Below are positions 6,233 to 13,404 of a DNA stretch of 22,184 nt, piece after piece; position 1 is the first letter of the stretch, and each line of letters starts with the position of its first letter. The stretch is from an uncultured Clostridium sp. GTDB taxonomy: Bacteria; Bacillota; Clostridia; Lachnospirales; Lachnospiraceae. The notes below the pieces were generated by a model that had not been told where the DNA came from, searched no databases, and was given only the letters and a program-made list of their open reading frames with translations. The DNA is taken from assembly GCA_937902905.1 (NCBI GenBank), contig CALELW010000016.1, positions 1 to 22,184 of the forward strand, given 5' to 3'. The position numbers and the translations under genes were made by a program.

Positions 6233-7933
6233 ATGAATGGATTAGTAATTGTATTAATTGGTATTGTGGCACTGGGTGCCGGTTACCTCTTCTACGGCAG
6301 ATGGCTTGCCAAGAAATGGGGACTGGATGCTAAAGCAAAAACACCGGCCTACACAAAAGAAGACGGACAGGATTATGTTCCATCTTCCAAGTTCACCGTA
6401 TTTTCCCATCAGTTTTCATCGATTGCAGGTGCCGGTCCTGTCACGGGTCCTATCCTCGCTTCCGTATTCGGCTGGGTACCGGTTCTTCTGTGGCTGATTG
6501 TCGGCGGATTGTTCTTCGGTGCCGTACAGGACTTTGGTGCTCTTTACGCATCGGTTAAGAATGAAGGAAAATCGATGGGTATGATTATTGAAAAATACAT
6601 AGGTAAAACCGGTAGAAAATTGTTCATGCTGTTTTGCTGGTTATTTACTTTATTAGTAATTGCCGCTTTCACCGACATGGTTGCCGGAACATTCGTCGGC
6701 ACAGGAGAAGGAATCACCGGTACTGCAAAAGCATACGCGGATTCTGCTGCCGCTTCCATTTCCATGTTGTTTATCGTTGTTGCTATCGTCTTTGGTATCA
6801 TTCAGAAAAGCGTTGGCAAAATGAATGAAATTGTAAAGGCACTCGTTGCTATTGGTTTACTTGTTGTTATGTTTGCCGTTGGTATGCATTTTCCGATTTA
6901 CGCAAGCAAAGATGCCTGGATTTACATCATCATGGCTTATCTGTTTTTGGCTTCCGTACTTCCGATGTGGCTTCTTATGCAGCCAAGAGATTATATGACA
7001 ACATTCATGCTTTTAGGTATGATTGTTGGTGCAGTTGCCGGTGTCGCTGTTGCCCATCCGGCTATGAAGTTAAATGCCTTTAATGGTTTCTCCATCACAG
7101 GAGCAGCCGGCACAAGCACTTTGTTCCCGACACTTTTTGTAACCATTGCCTGCGGTGCCGTTTCCGGTTTCCACAGTCTGGTATCATCCGGAACTTCTTC
7201 AAAAACCGTCAGCAATGAAAAAGATATGCCAATGATTGGCTATGGTGCCATGGTTGTAGAATCTCTTCTCGGTATCGTTGCCCTCGTCGTTGTCGGCGCT
7301 GTTGCCGTAAATGGTTCCGCACCGGAAGGTACACCATTTGCCATCTTCTCAACCGGTGTTGCCGGATTCCTTGAGAAATTCGGTGTTCCGGTACAGGTTG
7401 CTACCGTATTTATGACAATGTGTGTTTCCGCTCTGGCACTTACTTCCCTCGACTCCGTTGCTCGAATCGGAAGAATGTCATTCCAAGAATTGTTCTACTT
7501 AGATACTACAGACCCATCCGAGATGAAACCTTGGCGCAGACTTTTAACAAACAAATATTTCGCCACCGTTATCACACTGTTCTTCGGTTACCTTCTGACA
7601 CTGGGCGGTTATAACAATGTATGGCCACTGTTCGGTTCTGCAAACCAGCTGCTTGCCGCACTTGTACTGATTGCGCTGGCTGTATTCTTAAAAACAACCG
7701 GACGTACCGGATGGACCTTGTATGCACCAATGTTTATCATGCTTGCCGTAACCTTTACCGCTTTGGTTCAGAAAACAATTGCTCTTGTGCAGAACACATT
7801 AGCAGGCAATGCAACCTTCTTAGTTGATGGACTTCAGTTCATCGTTGCCATTCTTCTGATGGTACTTGGTGTTCTGGTTGCATTTAGTTGTCTGAAGAAA
7901 CTTTTCGGTCATGAGAAAAAAGCAGAAGCATAA
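6233..7933 (+). CDS. CstA-family transporter (carbon starvation/peptide or pyruvate carrier)
   Basis: A 566-residue integral membrane protein. The N-terminus LIGIVALGAGYLFYGRWLAKKWG and the family block FSHQFSSIAGAGPVTGPILA (about 61-80), then VQDFGALYASVKNEGKS, are diagnostic of CstA/BtsT carriers. Later blocks include GAVSGFHSLVSSGTSSKTV and LTSLDSVARIGR, also family features. It is shorter than Escherichia coli CstA and BtsT (about 700 residues), as usual for Firmicutes. Known members move peptides or pyruvate; the substrate here is not shown. GGAGG lies 8 bases before the ATG. It is a single-gene unit under a T-box, so its expression should follow shortage of one amino acid, which favours a role in importing amino acids or peptides over pyruvate. 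Confidence 0.93.
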   Translation: MNGLVIVLIGIVALGAGYLFYGRWLAKKWGLDAKAKTPAYTKEDGQDYVPSSKFTVFSHQFSSIAGAGPVTGPILASVFGWVPVLLWLIVGGLFFGAVQDFGALYASVKNEGKSMGMIIEKYIGKTGRKLFMLFCWLFTLLVIAAFTDMVAGTFVGTGEGITGTAKAYADSAAASISMLFIVVAIVFGIIQKSVGKMNEIVKALVAIGLLVVMFAVGMHFPIYASKDAWIYIIMAYLFLASVLPMWLLMQPRDYMTTFMLLGMIVGAVAGVAVAHPAMKLNAFNGFSITGAAGTSTLFPTLFVTIACGAVSGFHSLVSSGTSSKTVSNEKDMPMIGYGAMVVESLLGIVALVVVGAVAVNGSAPEGTPFAIFSTGVAGFLEKFGVPVQVATVFMTMCVSALALTSLDSVARIGRMSFQELFYLDTTDPSEMKPWRRLLTNKYFATVITLFFGYLLTLGGYNNVWPLFGSANQLLAALVLIALAVFLKTTGRTGWTLYAPMFIMLAVTFTALVQKTIALVQNTLAGNATFLVDGLQFIVAILLMVLGVLVAFSCLKKLFGHEKKAEA

Positions 7934-7945
7934 TTATAAAGATAT

Positions 7946-7986
7946 AACCCCTTCTCTTTCTTGAATTTAAGAGAAGGGGTTTTTTG
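7946..7986 (+). terminator. Intrinsic terminator after the CstA-family gene
   Basis: AACCCCTTCTCTT (7946-7958) pairs with AAGAGAAGGGGTT (7969-7981), followed by TTTTTG. The gene on the opposite strand ends at 7990, so the same hairpin may stop it too, although the minus-strand side has only a weak T-rich tail. Confidence 0.9.
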
Positions 7987-7989
7987 TTT

Positions 7990-8622
7990 TTACTGCAATT
8001 CTTTCTCCAATATCTCATACTCACTTTTACTAATTGGATACATTTTTACGATTTGCGAAAATTTCTGTTCTAATTTCTGTTCTTTCAAAACCGCTACTGC
8101 ATATACTCCATATTTTTTTAACTGCTTCGCCTTAGCCGCTTCATCCAGTTTGCTATTTATTAACACATCTATTTTTTCTTTTGCTGTCTTTTTAAACCTT
8201 TTCCAGGAGTCACCAAATTCGCTTGCCGTTGCCCACTGTAAGTCCTTATCTTCTTTTAAATTACACTCTGTAATATCTTCAATTGCAATTGCTGTAATAT
8301 ATCCCAGCAATCCATCTCCGTACTGATTCTCATTAATCTTTTTTTCCAATATTGGTAAAATACTAATTCCCTTGCTAACCAAGCGATCATAATATGAATT
8401 GTTTTTTACATACTCGTATGGATTAGAACTCATTGCCAAGTTTTCATTTTTCTCAACCGCTTGATTTATGATTTCTTCTATTCCAGTGTAATCCTCTTCA
8501 ACTTGCTTTGCCAAAGATTTAGTTGGCTGCGTCTTTCCATTAAATAAAAATATCGCACCACATATGGCAGCAATTAGCACTATACTTCCACCTATCAGAA
8601 TTCTTTTTTTTCGTTTCATCAT
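7990..8622 (-). CDS. Hypothetical membrane-anchored protein
   Basis: A 210-residue protein with a basic start (MMKRKKR) and one hydrophobic segment (about 8-27). The rest is predicted outside the membrane, charged and mainly helical. The hydrophobic segment ends IAAICG, but isoleucine just before the cysteine makes it a poor lipobox. Blocks such as SKGISILPILEKKINEN and GLLGYITAIAIEDIT look like paired helices of a HEAT-like fold, an impression only. The start at 8622 is chosen for AGGAGG 10 bases upstream; a frame open to 8670 would overlap the pseudogene. It begins 22 bases after the pseudogene stop, so both are probably on the transcript of the LytTR-box promoter. Function unknown. Confidence 0.75.
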   Translation of the reverse strand: MMKRKKRILIGGSIVLIAAICGAIFLFNGKTQPTKSLAKQVEEDYTGIEEIINQAVEKNENLAMSSNPYEYVKNNSYYDRLVSKGISILPILEKKINENQYGDGLLGYITAIAIEDITECNLKEDKDLQWATASEFGDSWKRFKKTAKEKIDVLINSKLDEAAKAKQLKKYGVYAVAVLKEQKLEQKFSQIVKMYPISKSEYEILEKELQ

Positions 8623-8644
8623 TTTATTTAAACCTCCTATTTTT

Positions 8645-8996
8645 CTATGCAGTTGGACACTTAGAAGCACAATTTTGAGTATTTCTATGTGCTATAAATG
8701 ATATTGCCCCATACAAACCATTTTTCTTATATGGATTTCTTGATTTATGAGTGAATAATTCGCATTGACCCCATTTTGCAACACAGGCAATATTTTTTCC
8801 TAATGTATTTCCATTAATTTTTGTTGTTCTTGCAAAGTGAGTTACTTTTCCTTGTGTATTTGCACTTATTTTTTAACCAATTTTTTGCTTGTTGAATTGT
8901 CGGGTTACTTGTTCCCCAAGGCCAATACCATTGTGTATTATTTCCCATTGCATATGCCAAACAATTATAATCATTATATCCTCCTTTCTTGCGTCC
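8645..8996 (-). pseudogene. Frameshifted, N-terminally truncated DUF7689-like protein
   Basis: Two minus-strand frames join into one recognisable protein. The first reads GGYNDYNCLAYAMGNN, then WYWPWGTSNPT and AKNWLKNK. Near 8862-8872 the frame changes and continues SANTQGKVTHFARTTKI, then CVAKWGQCELFTHKSRNPY, up to TAG at 8645-8647. The YNCLAYA..WPWG..VTHFA..AKWG order is that of DUF7689-type proteins, whose function is not established. The break fits loss of a few codons' worth of bases out of frame within NK(GY)SAN. In the first frame a TAA stands just upstream and no start codon is in frame, while an AGGAGG/ATG pair at 8972 leads into a wrong frame. The coding potential is therefore lost at both places unless the sequence is in error. 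Confidence 0.7.
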
Positions 8997-9006
8997 TTAA
9001 ATTCTA

Positions 9007-9043
9007 AGCGTTTACGAAACGCTACGAGCCGCATAAATACGGC
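9007..9043 (-). other. Tandem hairpins in the leader of the pseudogene
   Basis: GCCGTA/TGCGGC around a 4-base loop (9028-9043) and AGCGTTT/AAACGCT around CGT (9007-9023) are two adjacent stable stems on the minus-strand transcript, just upstream of the pseudogene and its AGGAGG. The same bases can be read as a short frame (LVAFRKRLEFKDARKE), so they may be remnants of coding sequence rather than a regulatory RNA. No known riboswitch class fits well. Confidence 0.4.
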
Positions 9044-9085
9044 ATCTCTCAGTTACTAACAGTAGTTGTCTGCATTTCATCTTTA

Positions 9086-9180
9086 TTTGCAATTACCTAT
9101 ATTTATGCTATATTAATTATGAACCATTAAGTTTGCGTTCTTTTCGGTATACCACTACCATATGAAAAGAACGCTTTTTT
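9086..9180 (+). ncRNA. Candidate ~60-nt antisense small RNA with its promoter
   Basis: On the plus strand TTTGCA (9086-9091) and TATATT (9109-9114) are 17 bases apart, predicting a start near 9121. Only about 14 bases later begins an 11-bp perfect stem (GCGTTCTTTTC 9135-9145, GAAAAGAACGC 9164-9174) followed by TTTTTT, a textbook terminator. The RNA would be about 60 bases long and complementary to the 3' half of the small ORF at 9155-9214. No plus-strand gene precedes the terminator, so the promoter-terminator pair is best explained by a small RNA. It is unproven. Confidence 0.4.
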
Positions 9181-9214
9181 CAATTAACACTCTGTAAATC
9201 GTACCCGAATACAT
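9155..9214 (-). CDS. 19-residue small ORF behind a LytTR-type promoter
   Basis: GGGAGG lies 7 bases before an ATG at 9214, and the frame reads MYSGTIYRVLIEKSVLFIW before TAG. The C-terminal half is fairly hydrophobic with an aromatic end. It is the first translatable frame after a promoter with LytTR-like boxes, a position where peptide genes or leader peptides occur. It has no double-glycine leader. It could be a leader peptide, a small membrane-active peptide or the remnant of a longer gene. Confidence 0.35.
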   Translation of the reverse strand: MYSGTIYRVLIEKSVLFIW

Positions 9215-9237
9215 TCTGTCACCTCCCTTACTCACTT

Positions 9238-9305
9238 ATCATAACATATAATCATCCGTAAAAAACAAAACCGGCACGAATGGTCATTTTTCGTCCCTAA
9301 ACGGT
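9238..9305 (-). promoter_or_regulatory. Promoter with paired LytTR (AgrA/ComE/BlpR-type) boxes
   Basis: On the minus strand ACCGTTTAGG (9296-9305) and ACCATTCGTG (9275-9284) are direct repeats offset by exactly 21 bases, the two-turn spacing and sequence type bound by LytTR response regulators. A -10-like TATGAT (9238-9243) lies 31 bases after the second box, with only a poor -35, as expected for an activated promoter. It drives the small ORF at 9214 and probably the pseudogene and hypothetical protein after it. No LytTR regulator or histidine kinase is in the window. Confidence 0.6.
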
Positions 9306-9374
9306 CAAAATCATCTCCATTTGAGGCTCTCTAATTACTATAACGTTTCAAACAAAGAAAATCTGACCAAAAAA

Positions 9375-9403
9375 TTGACAGATTAAATATTTCAAGTTAG
9401 AAT
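9375..9403 (+). promoter_or_regulatory. Promoter of tRNA-Gly
   Basis: Consensus TTGACA (9375-9380) and TAGAAT (9398-9403) with a 17-base spacer. Transcription would start near 9410, about 32 bases before the mature tRNA. Confidence 0.8.
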
Positions 9404-9404
9404 A

Positions 9405-9433
9405 GAAAAGGCGGCAGGATTTCTCCTGTCGCC
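9405..9433 (-). terminator. Terminator of the NSS transporter operon, beyond the tRNA
   Basis: On the minus strand GGCGACAGGA and TCCTGCCGCC pair around GAAA, followed by TTTTCTATT. This makes a terminator for minus-strand transcription coming from the transporter that ends at 9513. It lies on the far side of the oppositely oriented tRNA. On the plus strand the same hairpin forms in the tRNA 5' leader and lacks a T tract. Confidence 0.6.
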
Positions 9434-9441
9434 ACACTTAG

Positions 9442-9512
9442 GCAGATGTAGTTCATCGGTAGAACGCCAGCTTCCCAAGCTGGAGAGGCGGGTTCGATTC
9501 CCGTCATCTGCT
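9442..9512 (+). tRNA. tRNA-Gly (anticodon CCC)
   Basis: A full cloverleaf can be drawn. Acceptor GCAGATG pairs with CATCTGC, the D arm is GTTC/GAAC, the anticodon arm is CCAGC/GCTGG around TTCCCAA (anticodon CCC), and the T arm is GCGGG/CCCGT around TTCGATT. The discriminator base is T and no CCA is encoded, so CCA must be added by nucleotidyltransferase. It decodes GGG. Its 3' end directly abuts the stop codon of the convergent transporter gene. Confidence 0.95.
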
Positions 9513-11063
9513 TTAATATTTTTCAACTTCCGGGTCACTCTCTTCCCACACGATTTCATCTTCAACAAACCCGTGTTTCTTTTTATGTCTCACAATTAAT
9601 TTGAGAATAAATCCGCTCGCAAACACAAGCGCCGATACAAGCCATCCGGCAAGGCACTCTGCCCACAAAGCATAACCATAATGACCGCCTTTCTGCACAA
9701 ACAAAACGTACAGATTCCACACAAACAAAATCAATAATGTCGCTGGCGCAATGTAACGAATCGCAAGACGAATCCACATACGAGGCATTTTAAATTTCTT
9801 TGTATTTCGGTTAATCTGCTGCCACACTTTATCAATCTGAAAGCACCAGCCAACTGCAATACATTCCAAAATTCCGATTACAATCAAGTTAATCTGATTT
9901 GTCCAGTTATCCACAATATCAAGCCATGCTACACCGGCACGTGTCGCATACAATAAAGAAATAACAGCACTGATTACACAGACCCACCGTGTCACCTTCT
10001 TTGGATTCAAATGGAACTTATCTGCCACCGATGCCGACACACCCTCGATAATCGAAAAGGCTGAATCAATCGCAAGCGTTACTAACATCAGGTAAAAAAT
10101 AGCACCAAACAACGCATTAAACCAGCCGATATCCGTAAGATTTACAATTGCCTGCGGGTATACGATAAATGCTGTTGCAATTCCGGAATCCGTAATCGAA
10201 TCAAGCATCCCAACACCGCCCATTGTGGAAAACATAACGATACCTGACAAAATGCTGACTGCGGCATCCGAAAGCGCAATAATTACACAGTCTTTTGCAA
10301 CATTTGCCGACTCGCCAAGATAAGAACCATATGCAAACATAATTGCCATCATAATCGATAAACTGTAAAATACCTGTCCAATGGCATCAATCCACAAACT
10401 TGGGTCTTCAAAAGCACTCACACTTGGAATGAAAAACAGCCTGAGACCTTCACCGGCACCTGACATCGTACATCCTTTGATTGCCATAATGACAAGCAGA
10501 ATGACCGGAAGAAATACGGTATACTTTACAACTTTACCCACACTGCTTGCACCATTTCGGATACAATAGTAAATCGCTGCCCAAGCCACGATAACAGAAA
10601 GCAGTACCGGAATCGGAATACTAAAACCTTTGATATCCCATGTTGTCTGTGTTACATCGGCAAAAAGATTCTGCGCCGCATTTACATCTCCTGTCATGCC
10701 CGCAAATTTTACCGAGCATACCGTCATCAAAATTACCCATGCGAAAACAACTGCATAATAGGTAGAAATAACAAATGCATTTGATGTTGCTGCCCATCCG
10801 ATAAACTCTGTCTTTTTATTAATTCCCCGCATACTTTCGCCGGCACCGCGGTGGAATTTACGTGCAACGGAAACCTCCATCATCAGAAGTGGAATTCCGA
10901 CAACAAACAGCGCAACTAAGTAAATTAACAAAAATGTTCCGCCTCCGTGCTTTGCGGCAAGTCCCGGAAAACGCCACGCATTTCCAAGTCCAACGGCTGA
11001 ACCAATCGCCGCTAAAATAAATGTTGCCTGAGATGACCACTTTGACCTTTTTTCATGTTTCAT
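9513..11063 (-). CDS. Sodium-dependent transporter of the NSS (SNF) family
   Basis: A 516-residue membrane protein. Residues 18-48 hold the NSS signature: AAIGSAVGLGNAWRFPGLAA then GGGTFLLIYL. These form the sodium and substrate site in TM1 and the start of TM2. Further blocks include SFSIIEGVSAS in the TM8 region, and an estimated 11-12 membrane segments, as in LeuT/MhsT relatives. Such proteins import amino acids with sodium; the substrate is not evident. AAGGAG is 6 bases before the ATG. It starts 14 bases after the MATE gene and is the last gene of the DHFR-MATE-NSS operon. Its transcript appears to run antisense through tRNA-Gly before terminating near 9405. Confidence 0.95.
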   Translation of the reverse strand: MKHEKRSKWSSQATFILAAIGSAVGLGNAWRFPGLAAKHGGGTFLLIYLVALFVVGIPLLMMEVSVARKFHRGAGESMRGINKKTEFIGWAATSNAFVISTYYAVVFAWVILMTVCSVKFAGMTGDVNAAQNLFADVTQTTWDIKGFSIPIPVLLSVIVAWAAIYYCIRNGASSVGKVVKYTVFLPVILLVIMAIKGCTMSGAGEGLRLFFIPSVSAFEDPSLWIDAIGQVFYSLSIMMAIMFAYGSYLGESANVAKDCVIIALSDAAVSILSGIVMFSTMGGVGMLDSITDSGIATAFIVYPQAIVNLTDIGWFNALFGAIFYLMLVTLAIDSAFSIIEGVSASVADKFHLNPKKVTRWVCVISAVISLLYATRAGVAWLDIVDNWTNQINLIVIGILECIAVGWCFQIDKVWQQINRNTKKFKMPRMWIRLAIRYIAPATLLILFVWNLYVLFVQKGGHYGYALWAECLAGWLVSALVFASGFILKLIVRHKKKHGFVEDEIVWEESDPEVEKY

Positions 11064-11077
11064 AACAATCTCCTTTT

Positions 11078-12445
11078 CTAATCCTCTACAATATTACTAA
11101 TCCAGACTCCCTTTTGAATCAGGATATATCCCACAGCAAGTTTGATTAAATCTGCTGCCTGTACAATCGCATATACGCCCAGAATGGAAAGACCTGTGTA
11201 ATAGCATAATACCGCCGCAATCGGAAGCGGTACAACCCACGAATACACACTGTCAAACAAAAACGTGATAAATGTTTTTCCCCCGGAACGGACGGTAAAA
11301 TAAAGAGCATTTAAAACACCCTGCACCGGGAAAAACAATGCCGTGATAATAATAAACCACGTTCCGTAATTTCGCACCTGGCTCGTTGTATCATACAAAT
11401 TCGGGAAAACTCCCGAAATGGAAACTAAAAGTATCGTAAGTCCCACACAAATTACACCTGCAAATTTCATCAGTGAGTACGCATTTTTCTTTGCCTTGTC
11501 GTATTCGCCCGCTCCGAGTGTCTGACCGCTCAAAATACCAACGGCGGAGCCGAGAGAAATAAATACAACATTTAAAAGGTTGCAAATGGCATTGGAAATC
11601 TGAAGTCCTGCCACAATTTCCAACCCCCGTGTCGAATAGCACTGTGTCAGCGCCGCAATGCTGCCCGCCCACAAAAACTCGTTTAAGAAAATAGGAAGTC
11701 CTTTTTTTATCATTTCTCCCATAATTGCCTTCGGCACAAGAAGCGTCCGGTACAATCCATTGATAAATGTAATTTCCTTCTTTTTGCAGTGCGTCCAGAT
11801 AACCACGACTAACATCTCAACCACACGTGCCATCAATGTAGCAATTGCTGCTCCCCTCACTCCAAGCTCAGGAAAACCAAATTTTCCGTAAATAAGAAAA
11901 TAGTTAAATACCACATCAATAACCACAGATGCAATGCCGGCTATCATCGGCTTTATGCTTTCGCCGGTCTCTCTAAGACTGCTCGCATAAATCTGCGTCA
12001 CGCCAAACGGAACAAAAGTAAATAACATAATCGCGAGATATTCTTTTGCATATGACATCGTAAGCGACGCATTCACAATCTGGCTTTCTCCATGGAGATA
12101 AAGTCCGATTAGATTCTCTCCTGCCAGTAAAAAAAGCAGAAGCCCGGCAATAATACATACTCCGCAAACCCACATTTTCATGCGGACCGCATTACGGAAT
12201 CCCTCTTCGTTTCCCTGTCCATAATACTGGGCTGCATAGATACCGGGACCCGATATTCCTCCGAAAATAGCAAGATTAAAAACAAAAATAAGCTGTCCGA
12301 CAATCGAGACAGCCGTCATCGCTTCCGTTCCCAGATTACCAACCATCACATTATCGATTAACCCGACCATGTTGGTAATACCGTTTTGTATCATCATCGG
12401 AATCGCAAGTTTCAACGCCCTTTTGTATATCGTTTGATTTTTCAC
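11078..12445 (-). CDS. MATE family multidrug/metabolite exporter, GTG start
   Basis: A 455-residue, about 12-segment exporter. The N-terminal block LAIPMMIQNGITNMVGLIDN, then VGNLGTEAMTAVSIVGQL, is typical of MATE proteins, and a second half of similar design follows (around IFLNEFLWAGSIAALTQCYS). MATE proteins export cationic drugs or metabolites using sodium or proton gradients. The start is a GTG at 12445, with AGAGGTG 8 bases upstream, giving the expected N-terminus right before the first membrane segment. A longer frame from 12565 would overlap the DHFR gene and is rejected. The gap to DHFR is 28 bases. Confidence 0.93.
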   Translation of the reverse strand: MKNQTIYKRALKLAIPMMIQNGITNMVGLIDNVMVGNLGTEAMTAVSIVGQLIFVFNLAIFGGISGPGIYAAQYYGQGNEEGFRNAVRMKMWVCGVCIIAGLLLFLLAGENLIGLYLHGESQIVNASLTMSYAKEYLAIMLFTFVPFGVTQIYASSLRETGESIKPMIAGIASVVIDVVFNYFLIYGKFGFPELGVRGAAIATLMARVVEMLVVVIWTHCKKKEITFINGLYRTLLVPKAIMGEMIKKGLPIFLNEFLWAGSIAALTQCYSTRGLEIVAGLQISNAICNLLNVVFISLGSAVGILSGQTLGAGEYDKAKKNAYSLMKFAGVICVGLTILLVSISGVFPNLYDTTSQVRNYGTWFIIITALFFPVQGVLNALYFTVRSGGKTFITFLFDSVYSWVVPLPIAAVLCYYTGLSILGVYAIVQAADLIKLAVGYILIQKGVWISNIVED

Positions 12446-12473
12446 TTCTTTTGCACCTCTTAGTTCTTCCCAT

Positions 12474-13280
12474 CTACCAGCCGCATCTTCCGCAGTTTTC
12501 GCAATGCGTACATTCCACTTTGTGAATCTTTGCCTCCCAGTCGCACACCTCGATTTTCTTATCATTTAGATCGACTTCCCTCTGCTGGTATTTTGTCGCA
12601 ATCTGTATTCTATCTTCCGCAAGCAAATTAATCGTGAGTGGGTAAATCGTAATTTCTTCCGGCCGCATACAGTTTTGAAAAATCACCGGCGAAAAAACTT
12701 CCCATTTACCGCTTTTTTCATCGAAAATCCGCAACTGTTTTTCTTTCGTAATTATTTTACTATCATACCACAAATCCTTCAGTGGGGAAAGCACAAATTT
12801 CCCCTTTTTTTGCATGCGCTCATATTCGTAAAAAACAGCCTTTTGAGGCACTAAAATTTCACAGGTTTTTTCCACAAATTCTTCTTCCGAAAACATAGGA
12901 AAAAAAGTGTCTCCTTCTATCTTTTGTAAAAGCTTAGTTACATATATTTTATCGGTATCCCTAAGCGCTTCTTCATATACCGACGCCCCGCCGCATATAA
13001 AGATGTCCCGCCCGGTGTTTTTTTCTTTTTCCCATACTTCTTCTAAACTTTGCACCGTGTGGCAGTTTTCCAGTTCAACCTTTTTCGTGCCGGACAAAAG
13101 ATATGTCATCCGCCCAGGTAACGGATGCCCAATCTCATCATATGTGCGGCGTCCCATCACAATGGCATTTCCCATCGTCAGCTTTTGAAATTTTTTTCTA
13201 TCCTCCGGCAAATCCCACGGTATTTTTCCCTTTCTGCCAATCACCCGGTTCTCACTCATCGCCACAATAATCGCTATCAT
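12474..13280 (-). CDS. folA: Dihydrofolate reductase with C-terminal Cys-rich extension
   Basis: A 268-residue protein whose first ~157 residues are a complete DHFR, which reduces dihydrofolate with NADPH. Visible hallmarks: the start IIVAMSENRVIG, PWDLPEDRKKF (21-31), AIVMGRRTYDEIGHPLPGR (39-57), and the nucleotide-site block FICGGASVYEEAL (94-106), then GDTFFP. The catalytic acid is expected at D23 or E26 in the PWDLPED loop. Bacterial DHFRs are normally about 160 residues. Here about 110 more follow (158-268), with no similarity I recognise, ending CTHCENCGRCGW: cysteines at 257, 260, 263 and 266. This could bind zinc or an iron-sulfur cluster. It is the first gene of the DHFR-MATE-NSS operon, behind the divergent promoter next to padR. 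Confidence 0.9.
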   Translation of the reverse strand: MIAIIVAMSENRVIGRKGKIPWDLPEDRKKFQKLTMGNAIVMGRRTYDEIGHPLPGRMTYLLSGTKKVELENCHTVQSLEEVWEKEKNTGRDIFICGGASVYEEALRDTDKIYVTKLLQKIEGDTFFPMFSEEEFVEKTCEILVPQKAVFYEYERMQKKGKFVLSPLKDLWYDSKIITKEKQLRIFDEKSGKWEVFSPVIFQNCMRPEEITIYPLTINLLAEDRIQIATKYQQREVDLNDKKIEVCDWEAKIHKVECTHCENCGRCGW

Positions 13281-13320
13281 CGGTTACCCCTTCTCTCAAA
13301 CTGTATCATCATATTCTCTC

Positions 13321-13349
13321 ACCCTATCGCATCACATGACATTTGTCAA
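13321..13349 (-). promoter_or_regulatory. Promoter of the DHFR-MATE-NSS operon
   Basis: On the minus strand TTGACA (13344-13349) and TAGGGT (13321-13326) are 17 bases apart. The -35 is consensus and the -10 poor. The -35 lies inside a perfect 10-bp inverted repeat (13339-13365), so a repressor bound there would block it. Confidence 0.55.
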
Positions 13350-13365
13350 GTATCGTGACAAATGT
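13339..13365. promoter_or_regulatory. Perfect inverted repeat, candidate operator 1
   Basis: ACATTTGTCA (13339-13348) and TGACAAATGT (13356-13365) form a perfect 10-bp dyad with a 7-base gap. It overlaps the -35 of the DHFR promoter and lies just upstream of the padR promoter. There is no T tract and it precedes both transcription starts, so a protein binding site is more likely than a terminator. The binding protein is unknown; PadR is one candidate. Confidence 0.5.
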
Positions 13366-13377
13366 ACTTATATTTTC

Positions 13378-13404
13378 AATATACCTTGACAGACGAGGTA
13401 TATT
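13378..13404. promoter_or_regulatory. Perfect inverted repeat, candidate PadR operator
   Basis: AATATACCT (13378-13386) and AGGTATATT (13396-13404) form a perfect 9-bp dyad with a 9-base gap. It spans the -35 and the spacer of the padR promoter. AT-rich dyads of this kind are typical sites for PadR-family repressors, which usually repress themselves, so autoregulation is likely. Confidence 0.65.

Noticed and set aside
5887..6333. A 148-codon plus-strand frame before the CstA gene
   Set aside because: It lies across the T-box leader and runs into the CstA start in another frame; it lacks a ribosome binding site and resembles no protein.
8536..8622. Lipoprotein signal in the hypothetical protein
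   Set aside because: The residue before the cysteine is isoleucine (AAIC), not Gly/Ala/Ser, so a plain membrane anchor is more likely.
8968..9057. Possible c-di-GMP or other known riboswitch (hairpins plus GGACGCAAG) upstream of the pseudogene
   Set aside because: Only a short string resembles the c-di-GMP-I core; the GGGCAAACC part and tetraloop/receptor pair are missing, and the region can also be read as a short coding frame.
12446..12565. N-terminal extension of the MATE protein
   Set aside because: It overlaps the DHFR coding region in another frame and places 40 residues before the first membrane segment; the GTG start with AGAGGTG is better supported.
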